Position numbers and translations under genes: made by a program
Notes under the pieces: model-generated
The model's database searches: none
Seen by the model: only the letters and a program-made list of their open reading frames with translations
Told to the model about the DNA's origin: nothing
Shown: piece after piece, positions 14,270 to 21,133 of the stretch
Layout of the letters: each line of letters opens with the position of its first letter
Numbering within the stretch: position 1 is the first letter of the stretch
NCBI GenBank assembly: GCA_038246645.1
Contig: JBBRVS010000012.1
Span: 1 to 45,348 of the forward strand
DNA: 45,348 nucleotides
Direction: 5' to 3'
DNA from: JAHCHG01 sp038246645
GTDB lineage: Bacteria > Acidobacteriota > Blastocatellia > Pyrinomonadales > Pyrinomonadaceae

Positions 14270-16879
14270 ATGAAAAAATCTGCTTACGTTCGTTTTTCAA
14301 TTACGATATTTTTACTTCTTTCGATGCTTTCACCGACGGCTGTTTTGGCGAAAGGCGACGGTAAAAAGCTCTTTAAGGAAGGCTTAAAACACGAATACTC
14401 GGAAGAATGGGATAAAGCCGTCGAAAAATTTGCGCTGGCAATTATAGACAGTCCGCGCAATCCCGAATACCGGCTTCATTATCAACGGGCACTTTTTTAT
14501 GCTTCGCAGATGTTTATGAAGGAAGGCAGAATGCAGGCGGAGAATCAGGATTATGCCGGAGCTTACCTTTCCTTTCGCAAAGCCTACGGTTATGATCCGG
14601 TCAATGAACTGGCAAAATCCGAGATGGAAAGAATGGTCAGGTTTCAAAAAGAAGTGAACGGCGATGCGCCTGATGATAAAACCGATACAAACGGCGTAAA
14701 GTTAGTGCCGACAAGTTATAACGGCGTAAATATACCGCAGGGTTTCGTGATTCCCCAACAACTTGAAATACTGCGCGATGTTCCGTTTCCGAATCCGGTT
14801 GACTTGCAATGGCTGATCAAGGAATTGGCAAAAGATTTGGATTTGAATGTTTTATTTGATGTAGGTACTTTTCGTGCAGGAGTTCCGGGACGCAAAGTGA
14901 GTATCGAACTTAAAAAAGTCACCGCTGCCAAAGCTCTCGATTATCTGTTTCTGCAGGAAAATCTGTTTTTCCAGAAGGTCGGACCCCGCACGATTCTGGT
15001 TGCCGACGGAAACCAGCGGCAAAAATTTCAACAACTTGTTCTCAAAACTTTTTATCTGGCAAACGCCAGCCCGAAGGATGTCGCAAACGTCGTCAAAACC
15101 GCGATTCCCGCACAACCCGGCAGAACTCCGACCATCGTTTTAACCGATGATGCAACCAACAGCATCACGATCCGCGATACTTCGGAAAACATTCGTCTGA
15201 TCGGGAAATTGATCGGTTCTTTAGATAAAGACCGCGCCGAAGTCGTGATGGATGTGGCAATTTATGAGGTTTCAAAAAATGATTTGCTCGAGCTTGGAAA
15301 TCAAATCGGTTCACGAGCATCTTTGACAAATCTCGGAGGAACGACCAGCGGTGTGGTCGGCTTGGGCGGAAATGACATTTTTTCAACTGTTGGCAGAACA
15401 GCAGCAAATGCTTTACCAACCGCTATTGGTGCCGGGATTATTTTGCCCGCCGCAAATTTGGTAGCTTTTCAGAGTAAAACCAATACAAAATTACTTGCTT
15501 CAACACAAATCCACGCTTTTAATAATGAAGATTCTTCGGCTCGAATCGGTCAGCGCGTTCCTGTTAGAACCGCACAACTTCTCGGATTCAATAATAATCA
15601 GGGCGGAAATCCCCAAGGCGGAATCAATAATGGTGCGGCTGAGGTCATTAATTATGAGCAGATCGGATTAACATTAAAATTCAAACCGCTGGTTTTTCCG
15701 AATCAAGATGTTCAGGTAACAATGGAAATCGAATCGAAAGACATTGGTGCCGGACCCGATACTTTCAACCCGATCTTTACCGAACGAACTATCAAGGGAA
15801 CGGCAAGAGTTCAAAATAATAAAACACTTCTTTTAGCAAGCGTTGCCCAAAATAATGAAACAAATGGACGTTCGGGTTTGCCGCTTCTCGGGTTGATTCC
15901 GATCATCGGCAGATTATTTACTGCACCTACAAAAAATAATAATCAAGTTGATATTGTCATTGCCGTAACGCCCCGCGTCATCCGCGCACCGTCAATTTTG
16001 CCGGAAGATTTGGAAGAGCGCGAAACGGGTAGTTTGGCGGTTCCGACAACGAGTTCTTTGGAAGCAATGGTTATTCTGGAAGAAGTCGAAGAGCAGCTTG
16101 CCGCCGCCCGCCGGCTCGGAAATAATGCGAAAGTACAGCTTACCGACCGTCCGATTGATGAACCTGTTTATGTAAGATCCGATGCTTCGACGACAAATGC
16201 AAAAATTGAAAATAAAACCGAAAATCCGGCAGAGAAGCCGCGCATCGAGAAAATTGGCAGTAAGCCCGAACCGTTTCAGCCGAAAATGACGACTGAAGAA
16301 AATACCGTTCCGGTTGATGCGGAAGTGAAAACTCTCGAAATAAAACCGATGGCTGAAAATCAGAAAACGGTTGAAACGCCGCCAAATACCAACAGTTCGA
16401 TAAAAAATATCGCTTTGAAGGAAACTTCCCTAAAATCGAATTTTGTTGATGAAATCAAAACCGAGCCGTTCACATTGCCGGCTAATCCGGTTGCCGAACT
16501 CCAGTTTTTACCGGGCATTCGTCAAATGAAAGCCGGTGAAAAAACAAAACTTGCCGTCATTATCCGAAGCTCGAAAGCCTTTAATTCGGCGGTCATCGGT
16601 CTGGCTTTTGATGAAACGAAACTGGCAGTTAAAACGGTCGAACTGGGCGAAGTTTTCGGCGAGGCAAATCTTCGCAAACCGGCTGTGCCGTTTATTAATC
16701 AAAGCGGAAAAATGTTTGTTACTTTAAGCGTTCCGAATGACGCCGGCGATAATAAATCGGGTGTTTTGGCGTATATCGAAATCGAAGCGTTGGCGGACGG
16801 AAAACACGAACTCTCCTTTGTAAGGGAAGCTTTGAGTTTAACTTCGTCAACGGGCGAAAATTTTGCGGTGAAATTTTAA
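14270..16879 (+). CDS. Secretin (PilQ/GspD family) with N-terminal TPR-like and C-terminal cohesin-like domains
   Basis: 869 residues from ATG 14270, chosen because a signal peptide follows directly (FSITIFLLLSMLSPTAVLA); a TTG at 14150 in the same frame adds only an unlikely leader. Residues ~30-130 look like TPR helices (LKHEYSEEWDKAVEKFALAI, ENQDYAGAYLSFRKAYGYDP). The secretin N-domain starts near 170 (DLQWLIKELAKDLDLNVLFD), a NolW-like domain near 258 (KTFYLANASPKDVANVVK), and the pore-forming core spans ~323-575 (VVMDVAIYEVSKNDLLELG, ENNETNGRSGLPLLGLIP-like end, VIAVTPRVIRAP). A low-complexity linker is followed by ~742-869, a cohesin-like beta-domain (ELQFLPGIRQMKAGEKTKLA, GLAFDETKLAVKTVELGEVF). 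It forms the outer-membrane channel of the pilus/secretion machine. Confidence 0.9.
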   Translation: MKKSAYVRFSITIFLLLSMLSPTAVLAKGDGKKLFKEGLKHEYSEEWDKAVEKFALAIIDSPRNPEYRLHYQRALFYASQMFMKEGRMQAENQDYAGAYLSFRKAYGYDPVNELAKSEMERMVRFQKEVNGDAPDDKTDTNGVKLVPTSYNGVNIPQGFVIPQQLEILRDVPFPNPVDLQWLIKELAKDLDLNVLFDVGTFRAGVPGRKVSIELKKVTAAKALDYLFLQENLFFQKVGPRTILVADGNQRQKFQQLVLKTFYLANASPKDVANVVKTAIPAQPGRTPTIVLTDDATNSITIRDTSENIRLIGKLIGSLDKDRAEVVMDVAIYEVSKNDLLELGNQIGSRASLTNLGGTTSGVVGLGGNDIFSTVGRTAANALPTAIGAGIILPAANLVAFQSKTNTKLLASTQIHAFNNEDSSARIGQRVPVRTAQLLGFNNNQGGNPQGGINNGAAEVINYEQIGLTLKFKPLVFPNQDVQVTMEIESKDIGAGPDTFNPIFTERTIKGTARVQNNKTLLLASVAQNNETNGRSGLPLLGLIPIIGRLFTAPTKNNNQVDIVIAVTPRVIRAPSILPEDLEERETGSLAVPTTSSLEAMVILEEVEEQLAAARRLGNNAKVQLTDRPIDEPVYVRSDASTTNAKIENKTENPAEKPRIEKIGSKPEPFQPKMTTEENTVPVDAEVKTLEIKPMAENQKTVETPPNTNSSIKNIALKETSLKSNFVDEIKTEPFTLPANPVAELQFLPGIRQMKAGEKTKLAVIIRSSKAFNSAVIGLAFDETKLAVKTVELGEVFGEANLRKPAVPFINQSGKMFVTLSVPNDAGDNKSGVLAYIEIEALADGKHELSFVREALSLTSSTGENFAVKF

Positions 16880-16882
16880 TAT

Positions 16883-17623
16883 ATGAGTTTAAAGTTCCAA
16901 GTTCCAAGTTCCAAGTTTAGCTTTAATCCGACGGATTCATTTTATCGGTTGAAAAGCAAACTCGCGTCAAAATCGGTTTTTATCAAAGGACATAAGACAA
17001 AGAATAAAGGACGAAAAGGATTTACGCTGCTCGAACTCGTGATTACCTTAACCGTGCTTTCGATTCTGGTGATGGGAACGATTCCGCTGATGCAGCACGC
17101 CAATAAAAGACAGAAGGAATTGCGGTTGCGGGAAACTCTGCGAATGATGCGCGATGCGATTGACGAATTTCACCGCGATACGGTCGGCGCATGTCCGCAA
17201 GGCGCGCTCGTGTCGGGAAATCGAGCTGATTTAAGTGGCGGTGCAGCTCCCGCCGATCCGCGAAGCCGCGTTATTGTTGACGATTGCACGATTTTTGATT
17301 CGGAAAATCTCGACCGTTATCCGCCGTCTCTCGAATCTCTGGTTGACGGCGTCAAGGTCAAAGCCAGAGGTTTGCCGCCCGGCGCAACCGGCGGCGGTGC
17401 TTTTGAAGATACGAACGCGACCGAACTAGCCGAAGTTAAAGAAGTAACAAAAGTTTACTTACGCGAAATGCCGATTGATCCGATGACCGGAGAATCCGAT
17501 TGGAAACTTCGTTCATCTTATCAAACGGAAGATTCCGGAAGTTGGGACGATGTCAATGTTTTCGATGTCCGCTCGAATTCGGACGAAGAAGCCTTAAACG
17601 GGGAGAAATACAGTGATTGGTAG
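16883..17623 (+). CDS. Pseudopilin-like prepilin with long leader (GspG/GspH type)
   Basis: 246 residues, 3 nt after the secretin stop. The class III prepilin signal is KG followed by FTLLELVITLTVLSILVMG, with conserved Glu5 of the mature protein, then a helix and a soluble domain. The leader before the cleaved Gly is 46 residues, far above the usual length, because its first part (KFQVPSSKF) is encoded by a heptamer repeat; an in-frame TTG at 16949 would shorten it to 24. The C-terminal region RGLPPGATGGGAFED and YLREMPIDPMTGESDWKLRS (the PxDPxTG-like calcium-loop region) resembles GspG. It is likely a structural or priming pseudopilin of the same machine. Confidence 0.85.
   Translation: MSLKFQVPSSKFSFNPTDSFYRLKSKLASKSVFIKGHKTKNKGRKGFTLLELVITLTVLSILVMGTIPLMQHANKRQKELRLRETLRMMRDAIDEFHRDTVGACPQGALVSGNRADLSGGAAPADPRSRVIVDDCTIFDSENLDRYPPSLESLVDGVKVKARGLPPGATGGGAFEDTNATELAEVKEVTKVYLREMPIDPMTGESDWKLRSSYQTEDSGSWDDVNVFDVRSNSDEEALNGEKYSDW
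16885..16919 (+). repeat. Heptamer tandem repeat at the start of the first pseudopilin gene
   Basis: Five 7-nt units: GAGTTTA, AAGTTCC, AAGTTCC, AAGTTCC, AAGTTTA. It overlaps the annotated start codon and encodes the first residues of the prepilin leader. Confidence 0.8.
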
Positions 17624-18107
17624 ATTTTTAAAAGTTCCAAGTTCCAAGTTCCAAGTTCAAAGTTTTTTGCCGCTCAAAAGACTTGGAACTATTGACGAAT
17701 CGAAAATCCAAAATCGAAAATCCAAAATCGAGAATGGTTTTTCCTTGCTTGAATTGATGATTGCGATGTTTATTTTGATTATTCTGCTGACGGTGGCAAT
17801 CCCGACATATCAAAGCAGCGTACTGCACGCCCGCGAAACCGTTTTGAAGGAAAATCTCTGGCAGATGCGTCGTTCGATTGATCAATACGCGACCGACAAA
17901 GGCAAATTGCCGCAATCCTTAAATGATCTGGTTGACGGCAGTTATCTGCGCGAAATTCCGGTTGACCCGCTGAATGAAGAAAAAAGAGAATGGACGGAAG
18001 TTCAAGGCGAAGACATTTATTCTTCCGACGGAAATCAAGGTTTGAAGGATGTCAAAAGTATGGCGCAAGGCGCAGACAGCACCGGCAAAAATTATTCAGA
18101 TTATTAA
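17613..18107 (+). CDS. GspG-like pseudopilin with repeat-derived leader
   Basis: 164 residues from GTG 17613, overlapping the previous gene by 11 nt. The prepilin motif is NG followed by FSLLELMIAMFILIILLTVA, then YQSSVLHARETVLKENLWQM and the GspG-like region LPQSLNDLVDGSYLREIPVD. The leader of about 42 residues is mostly encoded by two heptamer arrays (17632-17666 giving KVPSSKFQVQSF; 17699-17733 giving SKIQNRKSKIE). A later in-frame TTG (17667, LPLKRLGT) would give a shorter leader that still contains the second array. It is probably the major or second pseudopilin of the operon. Confidence 0.85.
   Translation: MIGRFLKVPSSKFQVQSFLPLKRLGTIDESKIQNRKSKIENGFSLLELMIAMFILIILLTVAIPTYQSSVLHARETVLKENLWQMRRSIDQYATDKGKLPQSLNDLVDGSYLREIPVDPLNEEKREWTEVQGEDIYSSDGNQGLKDVKSMAQGADSTGKNYSDY
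17632..17666 (+). repeat. Heptamer tandem repeat at the second pseudopilin start
   Basis: Five 7-nt units AAGTTCC x3, AAGTTCA, AAGTTTT; the AAGTTCC unit is the same as at 16892. Confidence 0.8.
17699..17733 (+). repeat. Heptamer tandem repeat in the second pseudopilin leader
   Basis: Five alternating 7-nt units ATCGAAA, ATCCAAA, ATCGAAA, ATCCAAA, ATCGAGA, in frame, ending just before the prepilin cleavage site. Confidence 0.8.
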
Positions 18108-18111
18108 TATA

Positions 18112-18215
18112 GAGTTTGCCGAGTTTTCCGGGTTCCGAGAGTTTTCCGAGTCAATTAATTTGAAAGATTCGGCAAACTCGGCAAACTCGGCAAACTCGGC
18201 AAACTCGGTAAACTC
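18112..18215 (+). repeat. Inverted array of 9-nt tandem repeats before the pilM-like gene
   Basis: The left arm units start at 18112, 18121, 18130, 18139 and 18148 (GAGTTTGCC, GAGTTTTCC and a diverged GGGTTCCGA). After an AT-rich spacer the right arm has five units of GGCAAACTC (last GGTAAACTC, 18171-18215). GAGTTTGCC is the exact reverse complement of GGCAAACTC. The array ends 2 nt before the ATG at 18218. It has the same layout as 5312-5430 and 42824-42912. Confidence 0.9.
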
Positions 18216-18217
18216 TT

Positions 18218-19153
18218 ATGTTAGAAAGTTTAATCCAGGCTAATTTTCCGAAAGCCGCGCTCGGTTTGGAGAAAGAATCAATCACGGCACTCGCCTTGCA
18301 GAAGGAAGGCAGAAGTCAATTCGGCATCAAACAAGCCGCGACCATCGAACTTCCCGAACATCTGCTGGTGCCGAGTTTTACCGAAAGAAATATTTCCAGC
18401 ACCGAAGAAATGCTGGTAATGCTCGATGAAGTTCTCTCGAACGCCGGACTTTTAAAGCAAAAAAGCTGGTCGGTTTCTCTGCCGAGCAATTCGGCGCGAA
18501 CGGCAATTTTAACACTCGACTCCGAACCGGCTTCAAAGGACGAATTAACGGAAGTTCTCGATTGGAAGGCGGAAAACACATTCGGTATTCCCTCCGGGCA
18601 AATGCGGATTTCGCGGCGCAAAATCGCTTCGGATGAAAAAGGAAAATCCCGTTATTTCGCCACCGCCGTCAAGATCAGCGTGATTGATGAATACGAAACG
18701 CTTTTCGAACGTCTCGGCTGGAAGGCGGGTTTGATCTTGCCGCGGGCTTTGAGCGAGGCAAAATGGCTGCTCGATAAAAAAACGCAGCGCGATTCGCTGC
18801 TGATAAGTTCGCAGGACGAAGGCTTTGTCGCCCTTTTATTGCGCGGCGATGAACCGATGGTCGTCCGCAGCGTAACCTGCACCGAAGAAGAACGGGACGA
18901 CGAGATTTTCCGGCTTTTAATGTTTTACCGCGACCGTCTCGGCAATGCGGAAAGCGAAACATTTCTGGAAAAAGTTCTCGCCATCGGCAAAAATTTCACA
19001 TCCGCGCGATTAAAGGAAATTGCCGATGACGCACTGGGGAAAACCTTAAAAATTCTGCGCCCCGAAGATGTCGGTTTAAATATGCCGGTTCAAACGATGA
19101 ATTTCAGCGAAATCGCCGCGCCGGCAGGACTGGCAAGTCTGGGCTGGAAATAA
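18218..19153 (+). CDS. PilM-like actin-fold protein of the pilus/secretion operon
   Basis: 311 residues. The beginning ANFPKAALGLEKESITALAL and the pattern of short strands (SVSLPSNSARTAILTL, DSLLISSQDEGFVALLLRGD, EKVLAIGKNF) fit the PilM/GspL actin-like fold, and position at the end of a PilC-PilB-secretin-pseudopilin operon supports it. PilM in type IV pili binds the N-terminus of PilN on the cytoplasmic side. Neither pilN nor pilO follows; instead the gene is followed by a palindromic element (19165-19402). Family similarity is weak at the sequence level, so GspL-like or a lineage-specific relative is possible. There is no Shine-Dalgarno sequence, because the 9-nt repeat abuts the start. 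Confidence 0.65.
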   Translation: MLESLIQANFPKAALGLEKESITALALQKEGRSQFGIKQAATIELPEHLLVPSFTERNISSTEEMLVMLDEVLSNAGLLKQKSWSVSLPSNSARTAILTLDSEPASKDELTEVLDWKAENTFGIPSGQMRISRRKIASDEKGKSRYFATAVKISVIDEYETLFERLGWKAGLILPRALSEAKWLLDKKTQRDSLLISSQDEGFVALLLRGDEPMVVRSVTCTEEERDDEIFRLLMFYRDRLGNAESETFLEKVLAIGKNFTSARLKEIADDALGKTLKILRPEDVGLNMPVQTMNFSEIAAPAGLASLGWK

Positions 19154-19164
19154 GCTGAGAATCA

Positions 19165-19402
19165 ATGGATAACGGATAACGGATAATGGATAATTAATGC
19201 TACTTTGTCAGATTAAACATCAGCCGCAGATGAACGCGGATGAACGCGGATTTTTCTCAGATTTAAGCAATTTCATTTGATTTATCCGCGTCCATCCGCG
19301 AAAATCTGCGGCTGATTTTCGTTGATTTTAAGTTTCAAACTTAATCTGACAAAGTAGAATTAAAGAATTCTTACATTATCCGTTATCCATTTTCCATTTT
19401 CC
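19165..19402. repeat. Outer heptamer arrays of a three-layer palindrome
   Basis: Left 19165-19192: four units (ATGGATA, ACGGATA, ACGGATA, ATGGATA). Right 19375-19402: four units on the opposite strand (ATTATCC, GTTATCC, ATTTTCC, ATTTTCC). They form an outer inverted repeat around the MITE-like element at 19200-19357. The same ATTATCC unit recurs at 31989. Confidence 0.75.
19200..19357. mobile_element. MITE-like element, 158 bp, TIR family 1
   Basis: Perfect 17-bp terminal inverted repeats CTACTTTGTCAGATTAA (19200-19216) / its reverse complement (19341-19357). An inner inverted repeat ATCAGCCGCAGAT / ATCTGCGGCTGAT and the segment GATGAACGCGGATGAACGCG are inside. There is no coding capacity. 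A shorter 71-bp copy with the same ends is at 37622-37692. Confidence 0.85.
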
Positions 19403-19417
19403 ATTGAGTTGCTTTTT

Positions 19418-19445
19418 TTGTTTTTGGCGTGAAACAAACTATAAT
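19418..19445 (+). promoter_or_regulatory. Candidate promoter of the sigma-factor operon
   Basis: A perfect TATAAT at 19440-19445 with a weak TTGTTT (19418-19423) 16 nt upstream. Transcription would start near 19452, which excludes the ATG at 19449 as start and favours 19470 or 19473 for the sigma-factor gene. Confidence 0.4.
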
Positions 19446-19469
19446 TAAATGCCGTATAACATTTGCATC

Positions 19470-20078
19470 ATGATGACAAAAACTGCGATTGCCTTAAATA
19501 ATGTAAAAAGTTTGACTGACGGAGAGCTGATCGAAAAAGCGATCAGCGGACGCGAAGCCGGTTTTGAAGAACTCGTCCATCGCTATCAACGCCAGATCAC
19601 AAGCTATATTTACCGGATGTTGAATAATTATGATGCGTCGCTCGACGTAACGCAGGAAGTTTTTATAAAGGTCTATAATTCGCTGGAAAAATACAGTTCC
19701 GATTACAAATTCTCGACCTGGCTGTACCGCATTGCGCATAATGCGGCGATTGATTATATGCGCCGAAATTCGGTGTATCAGCAAAGTCTCGATGTCGAAA
19801 CGCCGGACGGCTCGTATCAACTTCAAATCGAAAGCGGGCAACCGAATCCCGAACAGGAACGCGAACGAAGCGAATGGCGCACGGAAATCGAATCGGTCGT
19901 CAAATGTCTGCCGACGGTTTACAGGGAATTGATTCTCCTCAGACACGCCCGGGACTTAAGCTACGACGAGATCGCCGAAGTTACCGGATTGCCGCTCGGC
20001 ACGGTGAAAAACCGCCTGTTTCGCGCCCGGGAAATGATGCGCGAGATTTTTATCGAACGCGGATTTGACGGAATTTGA
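19470..20078 (+). CDS. ECF-type RNA polymerase sigma factor (RpoE/SigW-like)
   Basis: 202 residues from ATG 19470 (19473 is equally good; an upstream ATG at 19449 overlaps the probable -10). Region 2 is clear (FEELVHRYQRQITSYIYRML, DVTQEVFIKVYNSLEKY, FSTWLYRIAHNAAIDYMRR), as is region 4 with its helix-turn-helix (LPTVYRELILLRHARDLSYD, IAEVTGLPLGTVKNRLFRAR). Regions 1.1 and 3 are absent, as expected for group 4 factors. It would redirect RNA polymerase to a stress or envelope regulon. The downstream zinc-finger membrane protein (20531-21115) is its probable anti-sigma factor. Confidence 0.93.
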   Translation: MMTKTAIALNNVKSLTDGELIEKAISGREAGFEELVHRYQRQITSYIYRMLNNYDASLDVTQEVFIKVYNSLEKYSSDYKFSTWLYRIAHNAAIDYMRRNSVYQQSLDVETPDGSYQLQIESGQPNPEQERERSEWRTEIESVVKCLPTVYRELILLRHARDLSYDEIAEVTGLPLGTVKNRLFRAREMMREIFIERGFDGI

Positions 20079-20138
20079 ACTTTAGAAACCTAAACCGAAA
20101 ATCAAACGTAAGAATTTATTTGAAAAGGAGATAAATCT

Positions 20139-20516
20139 ATGAATTACGATATGCAAAACCGACCGCCGATGCACTTGCAAACGCAAGATGAAAAACAAAT
20201 GGGATTGTTTCTGCATCTTTCGCAGTTATTGAATGTTTTAATCCCGTTCGGCGGCGTAATCGCACCGATTGTTCTCTGGCAAATGAAAAAAGATGAAATG
20301 CCGGCGTTGGACGCGCACGGCAAAATGATTGTCAATTGGATGATTTCCGGTTTGATTTACGGCGTGGTCAGTTTTATTTTGACCTTTTTTATTATCGGAC
20401 TTCTGGGATTTCTGGCATTGGCAATTATGGGAATCGTGTATCCGATTATCGGCGGGATCAAGGCAAACAACGGCGAGCTTTGGGAATATCCTTTGACGAT
20501 TAAATTTTTGAAGTAA
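20139..20516 (+). CDS. DUF4870 (Tic20-like) small membrane protein
   Basis: 125 residues with a strong Shine-Dalgarno sequence (AAGGAGAT) upstream. The pattern DEKQMGLFLHLSQLLNVLIP, then IVLWQMKKDEMPALDAHGKM, then FILTFFIIGLLGFLALAIMG with a final GGIKANNGELWEYPLTIKF is the DUF4870 family. Three or four membrane helices are expected. Function is unknown. Position between the sigma factor and the anti-sigma gene suggests co-expression as part of the envelope module. Confidence 0.85.
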   Translation: MNYDMQNRPPMHLQTQDEKQMGLFLHLSQLLNVLIPFGGVIAPIVLWQMKKDEMPALDAHGKMIVNWMISGLIYGVVSFILTFFIIGLLGFLALAIMGIVYPIIGGIKANNGELWEYPLTIKFLK

Positions 20517-20530
20517 TTTGCTGGAAATAA

Positions 20531-21115
20531 ATGAATTTGCAAACCGCTAAACCCCCAACTATTTGTTCGCCTCAACAAATAATCGCCTATATTGACGGCG
20601 ATCTCTCTCCGCGTGAAGAAATCGTTTTGGAAAAACATCTGGCGGTTTGCAAGTCTTGCGCGGCGGAACTCAACGAACAGAAAAAATTGCTCTGCGCTCT
20701 GGATTTTGTTCTCGATGAACACGAAAGAGAATTTGAACTTCCCGAAGATTTTACAAAAGTTATTTTAACGAGTGCCGAAAGCAATGTCAGAGGCTTGCGT
20801 CGTCCGCAGGAGCGTTTTAAAGCTCTTTTTGTTTGCGCGGCTCTGTTTTTAATGGTTTTGCTCGGACTCGGCGAGGAAACGGGAAATATCGTCAAAACTT
20901 CCGAACAATTTGTCGCCCAGTTTTGGGCAATCGGCGGATTTGCTTTTAATTTAGTTCACGATCTCGCGGTCGGAATCGCGGTAATTCTCAGATCATTAAG
21001 CCACCGATTTATTTTTAATTCAGCCGTTTCGCTCTCGGTTTTGCTCGTGTTTTTAATTTTTTCGTCGCTTGTGCTTTCGCGTTTATTTTCAAGAGAATAT
21101 CATACCCAAAATTAA
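20531..21115 (+). CDS. Putative anti-sigma factor with zinc finger (zf-HC2) and membrane segments
   Basis: 194 residues. The N-terminus has the anti-sigma zinc-finger pattern IIAYIDGDLSPREEIVLEKH then HxxxCxxC (His36, Cys40, Cys43 in HLAVCKSC). Two hydrophobic segments follow: LFVCAALFLMVLLGLG (~100-115) and FNSAVSLSVLLVFLIFSSLV (~163-183), plus a possible third between them. It would hold the ECF factor at the membrane until a signal releases it. It starts 15 nt after DUF4870 and is followed 18 nt later by the bactofilin-like gene, so it is part of one operon. Confidence 0.75.
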   Translation: MNLQTAKPPTICSPQQIIAYIDGDLSPREEIVLEKHLAVCKSCAAELNEQKKLLCALDFVLDEHEREFELPEDFTKVILTSAESNVRGLRRPQERFKALFVCAALFLMVLLGLGEETGNIVKTSEQFVAQFWAIGGFAFNLVHDLAVGIAVILRSLSHRFIFNSAVSLSVLLVFLIFSSLVLSRLFSREYHTQN

Positions 21116-21133
21116 AAAAAGGCTTAATAAACA

